From Rhodocyclaceae bacterium (GTDB lineage Bacteria > Pseudomonadota > Gammaproteobacteria > Burkholderiales > Rhodocyclaceae): 48,668 nt of DNA. Location of the stretch: positions 1 to 48,668 of the forward strand of contig JANXRC010000021.1 of NCBI GenBank assembly GCA_025353195.1, given 5' to 3'. Below the pieces are notes generated by a model. It saw only the letters and a list, made by a program, of their open reading frames with translations. It ran no database searches and was not told the DNA's origin. Made by a program: the position numbers and the translations under genes. Position 1 is the stretch's first letter; the number at the start of each line of letters is the position of its first letter. This document shows, piece by piece, positions 7,223 through 14,920 of the stretch.

Positions 7223-8491
7223 CTAGCGCCCGAAAATGCCCTTCAATAATTCAATGGGTTGCGGGATCTTCGGCATGTCGTCGTTCTGACCTTTGTTTTG
7301 CTCGGAACGCCCCTCGCCCGCCTCTTGCGATGCTGCCGAGCGACCTCGCGTACCCTGCCCCGACATCCCGAGGAAACCACTGGTGACGGCCTTGACGCGT
7401 ACCTTGACTGCCCACACGGGTGCCCATTTGGTCTTCGGGTCCTTGGGCCGTGGCGGATGCACCAGATTCAACTCGTCACCGTAGGCAATCACCCGCAGCA
7501 TGCCTCCGTGCTCGCCGAAAATTCCCTTGGGGACGGTGCAACTGGTGGTGTTCGGCATCAGCAGCACCTTTTCCTTGAGCCAGCGATCGACAGCGGCGTT
7601 GGTCTGATAGTCCATCAGCCCGAATCCGGTATCCGCCAGTTCACTTGAACTCCACATCACCATGTCTTCCTTGCCGTTGCTGCCCATGGCCGAAACGAAG
7701 TAGCCGCGCGCGGTGGAAATCGAATTCCAGCTCAAGTCCGTGGCTCCGTTCTTGTCAGCCTGTTCCAGCGACAACGCCGGCATCAGATCCTGTGCCGCGG
7801 GTATCTGGAAGCGAAAGCCGTCGGGGATGCCCTTGCCGGAAAACGCGTGCTCGCCGAGCAGCGAAGCATTGGCCGGGACCATCCGGTTGTCTTCCGGATT
7901 GGGCCACACCGGGCGTCCGGCGGCGCTGTGAGCGCCACGCTGGGTTGCGCTGCGGGCGACAAAGAACTTGGCGTAATCACCGGGACTTGCCGTCGCCATG
8001 TCGAGAATCTTCGGTTGCCCCGGGCGAATTTCGCTGCCGCAGCCCCAGTAGAGCAGCATCCGCCCCTTGGGCTTCTCGGGGGCCTCGCGCTTTACGTCCT
8101 CATCGTCGCGGGGCGCCGGCGGGGCATTCTTCGGTGTCTTCAATGTCAGGGCCGGGCTCAGAAACCCGGCCGGCACTGCCTGCTGAGCCTCGTCAAGATT
8201 CTGGTCGGCGCGCGATCGAACAGTGACATCCACCCAGCGGCCGGCGCTCATGGTGCGGGTGTTGCCGAAACTGTTGCCACCGGCACTTCCCTTGCCGCCG
8301 AACATCCCTCCAAGGGCGCCCATCGGGCTGCCGCCCATCGGCATGCTCATGCCGGAAAATGTGGCAATGTCGATCCAGGCTTGCGCTTCGGGTGATGCCA
8401 CTTCCTGCGCAGCGAAGGCAACTGGAATGTTGAGAACGACCGAGAACAATGTCGCGGTCACTAAATGATTCTTGCTTGGCACTGGCTTCAC
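7223..8491 (-). CDS. Secreted protein of unknown function
   Basis: 422-aa protein with a clear Sec signal peptide (hydrophobic stretch then PVAFAAQE, probable cleavage after AFA). A Gly/Met-rich low-complexity segment follows (MGGSPMGALGGMFGGKG), then a soluble domain with few cysteines. I do not recognise a named family. The start is the GTG at 8491, with a strong AAGGAGGAG ribosome-binding site a few bases upstream. It lies downstream of the di-iron operon on the same strand after a 121-base gap and could share its transcript. The sequence gives no evidence for a catalytic role. Confidence 0.8.
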   Translation of the reverse strand: MKPVPSKNHLVTATLFSVVLNIPVAFAAQEVASPEAQAWIDIATFSGMSMPMGGSPMGALGGMFGGKGSAGGNSFGNTRTMSAGRWVDVTVRSRADQNLDEAQQAVPAGFLSPALTLKTPKNAPPAPRDDEDVKREAPEKPKGRMLLYWGCGSEIRPGQPKILDMATASPGDYAKFFVARSATQRGAHSAAGRPVWPNPEDNRMVPANASLLGEHAFSGKGIPDGFRFQIPAAQDLMPALSLEQADKNGATDLSWNSISTARGYFVSAMGSNGKEDMVMWSSSELADTGFGLMDYQTNAAVDRWLKEKVLLMPNTTSCTVPKGIFGEHGGMLRVIAYGDELNLVHPPRPKDPKTKWAPVWAVKVRVKAVTSGFLGMSGQGTRGRSAASQEAGEGRSEQNKGQNDDMPKIPQPIELLKGIFGR

Positions 8492-8612
8492 CTTGTCTCC
8501 TCCTTATGTCGGAGAAATGATACTCCCACAAGGGCTTCCTGGCGGACGGTTTCTCCCCCGGGGCAATGCGCTCGCGCTTCTCGAGCAGACCCTTGCCGGG
8601 AGGCAGGTCGAG

Positions 8613-9026
8613 TTACTCGCTCACCATGACCAGGTCGACCGTTCGGGTGAAGACGTCTTCCAGCAATTCACGGGCCTTGCCGAAGTCCAGCACGGCTTCC
8701 TCGTAGGCCTCCCGCGCCAGCGAATAGGCTTCTACCAGTTCGGTATTGATGCCATCGCCATGCAGACGCCGATAGAGTTCCTGGCATTCCTCGAACAGGC
8801 GATCGGCCAGCAGGCGCCGACGCATGTAGATGCGCGCACCCTCCTGCGGCCACGGGCTCATTTGCGCATAGCCCGGCACCTGCGCGCGCTGCAGGGTGGC
8901 GAAATCCCCTTTCAGCAACTGCCACATGCCTTCCCAGTCGGCAGCCGCATCGCCGAATGGCGTGTATCCGAAGCGCTTGAGCTCGGCGATCTCGCCGTCG
9001 ATCAGTTGTTGTGGAGACCCCGCCAT
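8613..9026 (-). CDS. Small helical protein, partner of the PaaA-like protein
   Basis: 137-aa protein, predicted mostly helical and charged, with no cysteine cluster and no membrane segment. It starts at an ATG only 4 bases after the stop of the PaaA-like gene, so translation is probably coupled and a complex with that protein is plausible. I do not recognise the family. It is too short to be a second ferritin-like subunit such as PaaC. The frame stays open for a long way beyond its TAA stop at 8613-8615. Confidence 0.75.
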   Translation of the reverse strand: MAGSPQQLIDGEIAELKRFGYTPFGDAAADWEGMWQLLKGDFATLQRAQVPGYAQMSPWPQEGARIYMRRRLLADRLFEECQELYRRLHGDGINTELVEAYSLAREAYEEAVLDFGKARELLEDVFTRTVDLVMVSE

Positions 9027-9030
9027 GGCA

Positions 9031-9837
9031 TCAGGCGGCCAGCGGATGCTCCGCTTCGTAACCCATGCGCATGTCGTAGTCGGCTTCGACTCCGGTGGGC
9101 ATGATCAGGCCGACTTCCTTGAGGCGGGAGTCGAGCAGTTCCAGATATTCGGTCTGCAGCTCTTCCGGCTTCTTCACTTTGATGCCATATTCGTAATAGA
9201 TGTCGAACATCTGCGACTTCACGCCACCGGCCGACGGGCGGCCGTAAAAACCCAGGCCCATCTGCATGAATTTTGGAATGCGCTGCTGCATGAATTCGCG
9301 GGTCTTCTCACCGCCGAACTCGATGCAGCGCTTCGACGCCCAGACGCCGAAAGCGAGATGGCCGTACTCCTCCTTGTGGATGCGCACGTTGACGCGCGCC
9401 CACGGCAAGTAGGAGCATTCGCGATACTGCCCGAGGAAAGCCACGGCGGCCGGCGTGACTACAGTCGAGAACAGGGCGACATCCTCCCAGCACTCGAAAA
9501 ACTTGGACCAGTTCTCCTTGCGGAACCCGTTGATCACGTTGACCTTCGTCGGATCGGGGTTCTCCGGATTATGGGAAAGCTCGTAGAGGCGGGCATCGAC
9601 ATCGATGCCCAGTTCCTGCAACAGGTTCCACACATAGAATGCGTGTCCCATTTCCTCGAATACCTTCTTCGACAGGCGATAAGCCTCTTCAGGGCGGGTG
9701 GCATAGCGATGATTCTCGGCCACGCGCTGGCCGCCCGCGTATTCTGAATCAGCCTGGAAGCACATCAGGTTGATCAGAGCCTTCTTGTAATCCTCGGGCA
9801 GAACATCGCCTTTATCGTAAGTCTTGAACGTGCGCAT
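9031..9837 (-). CDS. PaaA-like di-iron protein (ferritin-fold oxygenase family)
   Basis: 268-aa protein of the ferritin-like di-iron class that includes the phenylacetyl-CoA epoxidase subunit PaaA. The expected ligand pattern is present: E32 in DSEYAGG, E62xxH65 in FEEMGH, E118 in CWEDV and E157xxH160 in HKEEYGH. The ATG at 9837 was chosen because GGAGAGCGG precedes it; the longer frame from 9975 would cross the promoter. The substrate is unknown: no PaaB, PaaC, PaaD or PaaE neighbours are present, so canonical phenylacetate degradation is unlikely. A PaaX-like regulator is transcribed divergently and a flavoprotein reductase lies beyond it, consistent with an oxygenase needing electrons and an acyl-CoA-type inducer. 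Di-iron fold: confident. Reaction: unknown. Confidence 0.85.
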   Translation of the reverse strand: MRTFKTYDKGDVLPEDYKKALINLMCFQADSEYAGGQRVAENHRYATRPEEAYRLSKKVFEEMGHAFYVWNLLQELGIDVDARLYELSHNPENPDPTKVNVINGFRKENWSKFFECWEDVALFSTVVTPAAVAFLGQYRECSYLPWARVNVRIHKEEYGHLAFGVWASKRCIEFGGEKTREFMQQRIPKFMQMGLGFYGRPSAGGVKSQMFDIYYEYGIKVKKPEELQTEYLELLDSRLKEVGLIMPTGVEADYDMRMGYEAEHPLAA

Positions 9838-9960
9838 TTCCGCTCTCCAGATGGTATCTGCGCAAACGGACTGTCGCGCAGACTCGATGACAATGTTTGC
9901 AAGATCCGAATTCGCCTCGCCTTGGCAATAATCGCGATACATTGGTATTGGCTTGCATAA

Positions 9961-9989
9961 ATGATAGTGTATCACTTATATGCTGTCAA
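9961..9989 (-). promoter_or_regulatory. Sigma70 promoter of the PaaA-like operon with overlapping palindromic operator
   Basis: On the minus strand, TTGACA (9984-9989) is separated by exactly 17 bases from TATCAT (9961-9966), a near-consensus sigma70 promoter. The palindrome TGATA-GTG-TATCA (9962-9974) overlaps the -10 box and spacer, where a bound repressor would block polymerase. The transcript would have a leader of about 115 bases before 9837. The surrounding 9838-10171 gap is AT-rich and otherwise holds only the second promoter and an ATCAT/ATGAT inverted pair (10034-10050). Confidence 0.7.
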
Positions 9990-10131
9990 TTTGTTTTTTA
10001 TGCTTCAACAACTACATTGTTACTCATTGTTTTATCATCACTTTAATGATCTACTCTAAATTCGCGGCGTTTCCATGGCGACCTCGTGCAGCTGTACTAA
10101 TGGGAGATGTGTTACATATCCACAACAGCAG

Positions 10132-10140
10132 TGATATCAT
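10132..10140 (+). promoter_or_regulatory. Extended -10 element and TGATATCA palindrome before the PaaX-like gene
   Basis: TGATATCAT reads as an extended -10 (TG-N-TATCAT). It contains the perfect palindrome TGATATCA, which shares half-sites with the operator of the divergent promoter. No good -35 is visible. The pattern suggests autoregulation by the PaaX-like protein. The coding start at 10172 has its own GGGGAAG ribosome-binding site. Confidence 0.5.
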
Positions 10141-10171
10141 TTGAACCATCTAATCAGGGGAAGTTGCAGGC

Positions 10172-11122
10172 ATGAAAAGCCGCTTCATCAGCCAGTGGCT
10201 GGATGCATTTTTAACCGGCCATACGCTGCGTGCCAACTCGCTGATCATCACCATCTACGGCGACGCGATTGCGCCGCACGGGGGCACCGTCTGGCTTGGC
10301 AGCTTCATTAAACTCGTCGAGCCGCTGGGGCTGAACCCGCGCATGGTGAGAACCAGCGTGTTCCGACTTTCCAAGGAAAAATGGCTGGTCTCGGAACAGA
10401 TTGGGCGCAACAGCTACTACAGCCTGACCGCCACCGGCCACCGGCGTTTCGAGCACGCCTACCGGCGCATCTACGATGATCCGCGCCAGAAGTGGGACGG
10501 TGACTGGCAGGTGGTGTTCACCGGCGGCGGCTTACTGTCGCCACCGCAGCACGATGCCCTGCGCCGCGAACTGCTGTGGGAGGGCTTTGGCGTCATTGCC
10601 CCGGGCGTACTGGCGCACCCCTATGCCAACCACGAGTCGGTACTCGACATCCTGCAAAGCACCGGCACGCACGACAAGGTAGTGGTGATACAGGGCCGCA
10701 CACTCGGCGCCCTGTCCAGCCGTCCGCTGCAGGAACTGGTGCGCGAATGCTGGAATCTGGACGCCATCGCCGAGGACTACAAGCGCTTCAGCGATTGCTT
10801 CCGCCCGGTGACGAGGGCAATACGAGCCGCTCGCGAGCTCGACCCTGAACAAGCCTTCTGCGTGCGCACACTGCTGATCCACGAATTCCGCCGCGTCCAG
10901 TTGCGCGACCCGCAGTTGCCCAGGCAGTTGCTGCCCAACGACTGGCCCGGAGATGTCGCCCGACAGATTTGCAGCGAGCTCTACACGCTGACCCGGCAGC
11001 AGGCCGAGCGCCACCTCGCCAATGTCCTGGAAACAGCCAACGGGCCGCTGCCCGAAGCCGCGCCCTATTTTCAGCTGCGCTTTCGAGCGATGGCGGCGGA
11101 CGGGATCGAGGAAAAGGCGTGA
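10172..11122 (+). CDS. PaaX-family transcriptional repressor
   Basis: 316-aa regulator, the same length as Escherichia coli PaaX, which represses phenylacetate genes and responds to phenylacetyl-CoA. The N-terminal winged-helix region (roughly residues 15-90) includes MVRTSVFRLSKEKWL and a wing-like YYSLTATGHRR. The central and C-terminal parts match PaaX-type sequence (DGDWQVVF, HEFRRVQLRDPQLP). It is divergent from the PaaA-like operon and probably controls it and itself through the TGATA/TATCA sites. The reductase gene overlaps its stop by 4 bases (GTGA), so the two are translationally coupled. The effector is unknown and need not be phenylacetyl-CoA. Confidence 0.9.
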   Translation: MKSRFISQWLDAFLTGHTLRANSLIITIYGDAIAPHGGTVWLGSFIKLVEPLGLNPRMVRTSVFRLSKEKWLVSEQIGRNSYYSLTATGHRRFEHAYRRIYDDPRQKWDGDWQVVFTGGGLLSPPQHDALRRELLWEGFGVIAPGVLAHPYANHESVLDILQSTGTHDKVVVIQGRTLGALSSRPLQELVRECWNLDAIAEDYKRFSDCFRPVTRAIRAARELDPEQAFCVRTLLIHEFRRVQLRDPQLPRQLLPNDWPGDVARQICSELYTLTRQQAERHLANVLETANGPLPEAAPYFQLRFRAMAADGIEEKA

Positions 11123-12441
11123 GCCGGAGCGGACTCCACATCGGCATCGTCGGCGCCGGCCCGTCAGGTTGCTACGTCGCCGACGCCATCGGGCGCAAGC
11201 TGCCCGGTGTCCGCATCGACATTTTCGACCGCCTGCCCACGCCCTTCGGCCTGGTGCGCGGCGGTGTCGCACCCGACCATCAGGGCACCAAGAACATCGC
11301 ACGGCAATTCGAGCGCACGCTCGGCAAGGATGGCGTGCGCTTTCTCGGCAACATCAGCATTGGTCGCGATATTTCCTACGAGGAACTCAAGGCCGCCTAC
11401 GACGTACTGGTCATCACCATCGGCGCGCTGGAGGATCGCCGGCTCGGCATTCCCGGCGAGAACCTCGACGCGGTGTATGGCTCGGGGCAATTCGTCGCCT
11501 GGTACAACGGCATTCCCGATGGCCGCGACCTCGATCCCAGGCTCGACGGGAAAACGGTTGCCATCATCGGCAACGGCAATGTGGCGCTCGACATTGCGCG
11601 TCTGCTGGGCAAGACGCCAGACGAACTGGCGGCTTCAGATCTGTGCGCCCATGCCCGCGCCGCGTTCGAATCCGCCCGCATCGAGGACATCTGGCTGATC
11701 GGTCGCCGCGGTCCGCTCGAGGCAAGCTTCACCACTGCAGAGTTGGCGGAGTTCGGCGACCTCGCGCGCGCGGCAACGCTGGTCGATCCGGTTCAGTTGC
11801 CGCAGACCTTGCCGGATGGCCTGAGCGAGGAGCAGGAAAAGGTGGCGGCGAAGAACCTCGACGTGCTGCGCGCCTATGCCGCACGCGGCGAGCAGAACGA
11901 TCGGCCGTTGCGCATTCATTTCATGTTCCACGCAGCGCCGGTGGCGATCCTTGGGGCAGGCCGCGCACGCGAAGTTGTTCTGGAAAGGACCCGCGTCGAA
12001 AACGGCCGGGCGGTTCCTCGCGGGGAGACGTTTACCATTCAGGCCGACACCGTCATCAGTGCCATCGGCTATCGCAGCACGCCCTTCCCCGGCCTGCCCT
12101 TCGACGCGGCGCGCGGCATTGTCGCCAACGCGCAAGGTCGCGTCGAACCCGGCGTCTACACCTCGGGCTGGTGCAAGCGCGGGCCACAGGGAGTAGTGCC
12201 GGCCAACCGGGCCGACTCCCTGGCGGTGGCCGAACTGATCCTGGCCGATCTCGCCGGCCATGACGGAGTCGGTAAGCCCGGTGCGGCGCTGATCGACGCC
12301 CTGCTTGCCGGACGCGGCGCGCGAGCGGTCGACTTCGCCGGCTGGCAGAGAATCAATGCGGCGGAGGTCGCCGCGGGACAGGGACGACCGCGCGAAAAGC
12401 TGGCCCGCCTCGAAGATCTGCTGGCGGCCGCCGCAGGCTGA
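11119..12441 (+). CDS. Adrenodoxin-reductase-type ferredoxin-NADP reductase
   Basis: 440-aa flavoprotein of the FprA/adrenodoxin reductase family, moving electrons between NADPH and ferredoxins. It has an N-terminal FAD loop (IGIVGAGPSGCYVADAIG), FGLVRGGVAPDHQGTKN, a second dinucleotide loop (VAIIGNGNVALDIAR) and a conserved C-terminal SGWCKRGPQGVVPANRADS. The frame is open upstream, but the GTG at 11119 overlaps the PaaX-like stop and directly precedes the FAD loop, so it is the likely start. Coupling to the regulator suggests the reductase serves the divergent PaaA-like oxygenase; this is inference, since no dedicated ferredoxin gene lies beside it. Confidence 0.92.
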   Translation: MSRSGLHIGIVGAGPSGCYVADAIGRKLPGVRIDIFDRLPTPFGLVRGGVAPDHQGTKNIARQFERTLGKDGVRFLGNISIGRDISYEELKAAYDVLVITIGALEDRRLGIPGENLDAVYGSGQFVAWYNGIPDGRDLDPRLDGKTVAIIGNGNVALDIARLLGKTPDELAASDLCAHARAAFESARIEDIWLIGRRGPLEASFTTAELAEFGDLARAATLVDPVQLPQTLPDGLSEEQEKVAAKNLDVLRAYAARGEQNDRPLRIHFMFHAAPVAILGAGRAREVVLERTRVENGRAVPRGETFTIQADTVISAIGYRSTPFPGLPFDAARGIVANAQGRVEPGVYTSGWCKRGPQGVVPANRADSLAVAELILADLAGHDGVGKPGAALIDALLAGRGARAVDFAGWQRINAAEVAAGQGRPREKLARLEDLLAAAAG

Positions 12442-12463
12442 CCGCCCGTCACTGCGGTCGCCA

Positions 12464-13366
12464 TCAGGCGGCAGCAGTGACCGGCCAGGCGGCGACGCGC
12501 TCGTGGTAGCGCGCGCGGTAAAGCAGCCGCTGGCGCTGCGGTCCATCGACAAAACCGGAGCGGTCGTGCAGCACGTTGTTGCAGACGAGGCCCATGCCCG
12601 GCTCCAGGCGTCCGCGCAGCGTCCATGCCGTCGGTGCCGCGAGCAGGCGCGTCAACGCGGCGACCGCCGCCCGCATGGCGGCATCGTTGCGCCATTCGAT
12701 GCTGATGGTGCGCGCCGTGTAGCGCATGTGCAGGAACCCCTCGCCATCCACCGAAAAGACGGGACCGGACTGGGCGGCGCGCGCCACACCGTTCTCGTCA
12801 TTGCGCGGCGGAATGGTCATGGCATCGGCCCGCGACAGGGCGCGAATGTAATCGTGGCTCTCGTCGCGCAGCAGGATGTAGGCGATCTCGTGGTCGAGCA
12901 ACTGGTTCTCGCCGCCCGACTCGGCGCTCTGCACGCAATGCAATAGCACGCTGCGAACGGTACGCTCGGGCGGGTTGTAGTAGCCGTCGGTGTGCCACTT
13001 GATGGGCTTGTCCGTGTAGGGGATGAATTCCCTGCGTTCGCCGCGTTCCTCTGCGCCGCGCACTGAAATCGGCGAAATCGCGTCGTCGTCGGTAAGCCAG
13101 TGGCTGTCGAGGCGATGCAGGCCGAGGCTGCCACCCAGCCGTCGTGGAATTTCCTTGTCGGGATCGCCCGCGGTGTTGCTGGTATAGATCGCCATGTTGG
13201 TCCTCGCGCAGCGTTCCAGCAAGGCCTCGAGTTCGGTCGCCGTCAGCGCACGCGGGTCGTCGAGTGCGACCAGAATGTCCTCGATGCGGCGCGGCGCGCT
13301 GTCGAGTTTGCGCTCACGCCACCGCCGGTAGCTGGCAGGGTCATCGAGGTCAAACGGCCCCGGCAT
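12464..13366 (-). CDS. TauD/TfdA-family Fe(II)/2-oxoglutarate dioxygenase
   Basis: 300-aa enzyme of the TauD/TfdA family. The facial triad is visible: H125 and D127 in KWHTDGYYNPPER and the distal His near residue 267 in NVLHDRSGFVDG, followed by arginines (QRLLYRARYH) that would bind 2-oxoglutarate. The ATG at 13366 starts 2 bases after the stop of the upstream gene, so it is the last gene of the six-gene minus-strand operon beside dsr. Known family members hydroxylate taurine, sulfate esters, herbicides and other substrates; the substrate here is unknown. The operon's sulfur-carrier proteins suggest a sulfur-containing or RNA-linked substrate, which is speculation. Confidence 0.88.
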   Translation of the reverse strand: MPGPFDLDDPASYRRWRERKLDSAPRRIEDILVALDDPRALTATELEALLERCARTNMAIYTSNTAGDPDKEIPRRLGGSLGLHRLDSHWLTDDDAISPISVRGAEERGERREFIPYTDKPIKWHTDGYYNPPERTVRSVLLHCVQSAESGGENQLLDHEIAYILLRDESHDYIRALSRADAMTIPPRNDENGVARAAQSGPVFSVDGEGFLHMRYTARTISIEWRNDAAMRAAVAALTRLLAAPTAWTLRGRLEPGMGLVCNNVLHDRSGFVDGPQRQRLLYRARYHERVAAWPVTAAA

Positions 13367-13368
13367 TG

Positions 13369-13980
13369 CTATTCGGTTTCGCTTACGGCGCCATGTCGCG
13401 GGCGCCGACTCCCGGCCTCGGGATGAAACAGGCCCGCCAGGGTTTTCTCCAGTGCCTTGATGGCCTCGGGGGATTCGATTTCCATCACCTGATCGACCGC
13501 CCAGAGCTGGTCCTTTTCCGGCAGCACCTCCTTCAGGCAAGCGGAAAAGCACCGGCGAAAACCGAAGTCCGGCCCGCTCTCGGTGTAGCCGTGATCGCCA
13601 TACTCCGCGCCGCGCTGGTTGAACAGATCGACAAAGTGCTCCCGGCACTTGCCCGGCGTAACCTCGACCAGCAGCATGTCGCGATTGTCTTCGATCGCTT
13701 CGGCCATGCGCTGCGCCAGCGCCGTGGTGAACTCGCTGCGTTGCTCGGCCGTCAGTTCGCGGTAGGCGATGCGATCCGCCGCATGGGCGAGAAACACCAT
13801 GAACTCGCAGACGAAGTCGAAATAGGCGTTGCCCAGGTCGATATCGTATTCGGCCTCGCGCATGCGCTTGATCGAATCGATCGCCAGCTTCCAGCCCAGC
13901 ATCGCGATAACGCCGGCGAGTTCCGCCATTGAGCGTGGCTTGCCGCCGGCGTGGAAACTGGAGCGGATGCGAATCGCCAC
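13369..13980 (-). CDS. Helical protein of unknown function in the dsr-divergent operon
   Basis: 203-aa protein, strongly helical and charged, without a signal peptide. A tract around residues 18-70 (AELAGVIAMLGWKLAIDS, FDFVCEFMVFLAHAADRI) may form a helical bundle. Cys occur in EFMVFLA's neighbour VCEF, in GKCREHF, and in FRRCFSACLKE. I do not recognise a family. The last residues (GSRRPRHGAV) are encoded by a diverged copy of the 26-bp dispersed repeat, so its natural C-terminus may have been extended. It is separated by 2 bases from the TauD-like gene and 6 bases from the DsrC-like gene, so it is co-transcribed with both. Confidence 0.8.
   Translation of the reverse strand: MAIRIRSSFHAGGKPRSMAELAGVIAMLGWKLAIDSIKRMREAEYDIDLGNAYFDFVCEFMVFLAHAADRIAYRELTAEQRSEFTTALAQRMAEAIEDNRDMLLVEVTPGKCREHFVDLFNQRGAEYGDHGYTESGPDFGFRRCFSACLKEVLPEKDQLWAVDQVMEIESPEAIKALEKTLAGLFHPEAGSRRPRHGAVSETE
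13390..13415 (+). repeat. Dispersed 26-bp repeat, copy 2 (diverged)
   Basis: Matches the repeat at 21 of 26 positions, including the intact block GCGCCGACTC. It lies in the last codons of the 203-aa helical protein, which reads it on the opposite strand and in a different frame from the other copies. Confidence 0.55.
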
Positions 13981-13986
13981 CGCAGC

Positions 13987-14325
13987 CTAGTATCCGGCTT
14001 TGCCCAAGGGCATCGGCAGGCCCCCGACCTTGCAGCCCTGCTTGGCGGCGCCACCATCGGGGAACAGTTCGAACAACAGCGCACTGTCGGCTTCGGGCAT
14101 GCCGCCATCTTCCTGCAGGCCCTTGATCAGGTTGCGCAGATTCGGCGTGTGGCCATCTTCCTTGTACTTCTCGCGCAGAAAATTGATGACCGTGTGGTGC
14201 TGCTCGGTGAGGGTGAGACCCTCCGCAGCCGCGATGACCTGAACCGCCTCATCGCTGAAATCCGGCTCCAGCAGGTAGCCGTATTCGTTGACGTCCTTTT
14301 CAACTCCGTTGATGGTGTAGCTCAT
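13987..14325 (-). CDS. DsrC-like protein with one cysteine, lacking the penultimate Cys
   Basis: 112-aa member of the DsrC/TusE family (INGVEKDVNEYGYL, HHTVINFLREKY, ELFPDGGAAKQGCKVGGLP). True DsrC carries two reactive cysteines in its C-terminal arm: an invariant penultimate one (CysA) and one about 11 residues earlier (CysB). Here the CysB-equivalent, C98, is present, but the CysA position is K109, and the chain ends in the tail AGY. TusE proteins keep CysA only and RspA-type proteins have neither, so a CysB-only form is unusual. It cannot form the DsrC intramolecular disulfide or trisulfide. The genuine dsrC lies at 19504, so this paralogue may act as a carrier with one thiol or as a regulator. 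Confidence 0.9.
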   Translation of the reverse strand: MSYTINGVEKDVNEYGYLLEPDFSDEAVQVIAAAEGLTLTEQHHTVINFLREKYKEDGHTPNLRNLIKGLQEDGGMPEADSALLFELFPDGGAAKQGCKVGGLPMPLGKAGY

Positions 14326-14345
14326 GGGTGATCTCCTCTCTAACT

Positions 14346-14385
14346 GGTCACCCCTTTCCGCGGGAAAGGGGCTGGGGGATAGGTC
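14346..14385 (-). repeat. Intergenic GC-rich hairpin element (REP-like), copy 2
   Basis: Between the tandem TusA and the DsrC-like gene, a 9-bp stem, CCCCTTTCC/GGAAAGGGG (14351-14371), is flanked by GGTGACC on the minus strand and a C-rich tract. The arrangement matches the elements at 5091 and 28408 in reverse orientation. Confidence 0.6.
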
Positions 14386-14412
14386 AATAAAAAATCGATT
14401 TGAAGATTGCCG

Positions 14413-14895
14413 TCAGGCCTTCTTCAAATAAAACTCATGGACACCGCGCCCGGACTCGTGTGAAAACACCAGTTGGGCCGCGCCTGCCTTGGCCCAGGAC
14501 GTGATGTCGTCGGCCGCTCCCGGGCAATCGCTGACCAGTTGCAGCACCTCGCCCGCTTTCATGCCGTCCAGCAGCTTTTTCGCCTGCACAATGGGGCCGG
14601 GGCAGGACACGCCACGCATGTCCAGCGTCACATGCGCGATCGGCGTGGCATTCGCGCCGCCCGCGCGCTGGATCAGGTAGGCGCTCTTGCGATCCGCAAG
14701 CTTCTCGCTGCCGAGTACGACATTGCCGGTCACCTTTGCCCAGGCAAAGAGATCGTCCGCAGTACCCGGACAGTCGGAAATCAGTCGCAGGGTCTGACCG
14801 GGCTGCAGGTCGTCGATCAGTTTCTTGGCGCCCAGCAGCGGCGCCGGACAGGGCAGGCCGCTTACATCGAGCGTCACGGTGGCAACTTCAGACAT
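14413..14895 (-). CDS. Tandem TusA (two sulfurtransferase domains in one chain)
   Basis: 160-aa protein made of two TusA/SirA-like domains (about 1-78 and 85-160). Each keeps the sulfur-carrying CPxP motif (GLPCPAPLLGAKK with C16, GVSCPGPIVQAKK with C98) and a second conserved Cys in SDCPG (C42, C124). TusA normally is a single domain of about 80 aa that carries a persulfide to tRNA-modification, molybdenum cofactor or Dsr/sHdr systems. Both domains look catalytically intact, so the chain could pass or hold two sulfane sulfurs. It is encoded next to a Cas6-like gene and a DsrC-like gene, divergent from dsr. A GAGG ribosome-binding site precedes the ATG at 14895. Confidence 0.93.
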   Translation of the reverse strand: MSEVATVTLDVSGLPCPAPLLGAKKLIDDLQPGQTLRLISDCPGTADDLFAWAKVTGNVVLGSEKLADRKSAYLIQRAGGANATPIAHVTLDMRGVSCPGPIVQAKKLLDGMKAGEVLQLVSDCPGAADDITSWAKAGAAQLVFSHESGRGVHEFYLKKA

Positions 14896-14920
14896 GAGGA
14901 ACCTCCTCGTTCAGTTATGG

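Noticed and set aside
8193-8531. A minus-strand frame overlapping the start of the secreted protein gene
   Set aside because: It crosses the strong ribosome-binding site and signal peptide of the gene at 8491, and its later part is clearly a shadow.
13367-13648. A longer TauD-like protein starting at 13648
   Set aside because: The 94 extra residues overlap the helical-protein gene in another frame and look random. The ATG at 13366 is coupled to the upstream stop.
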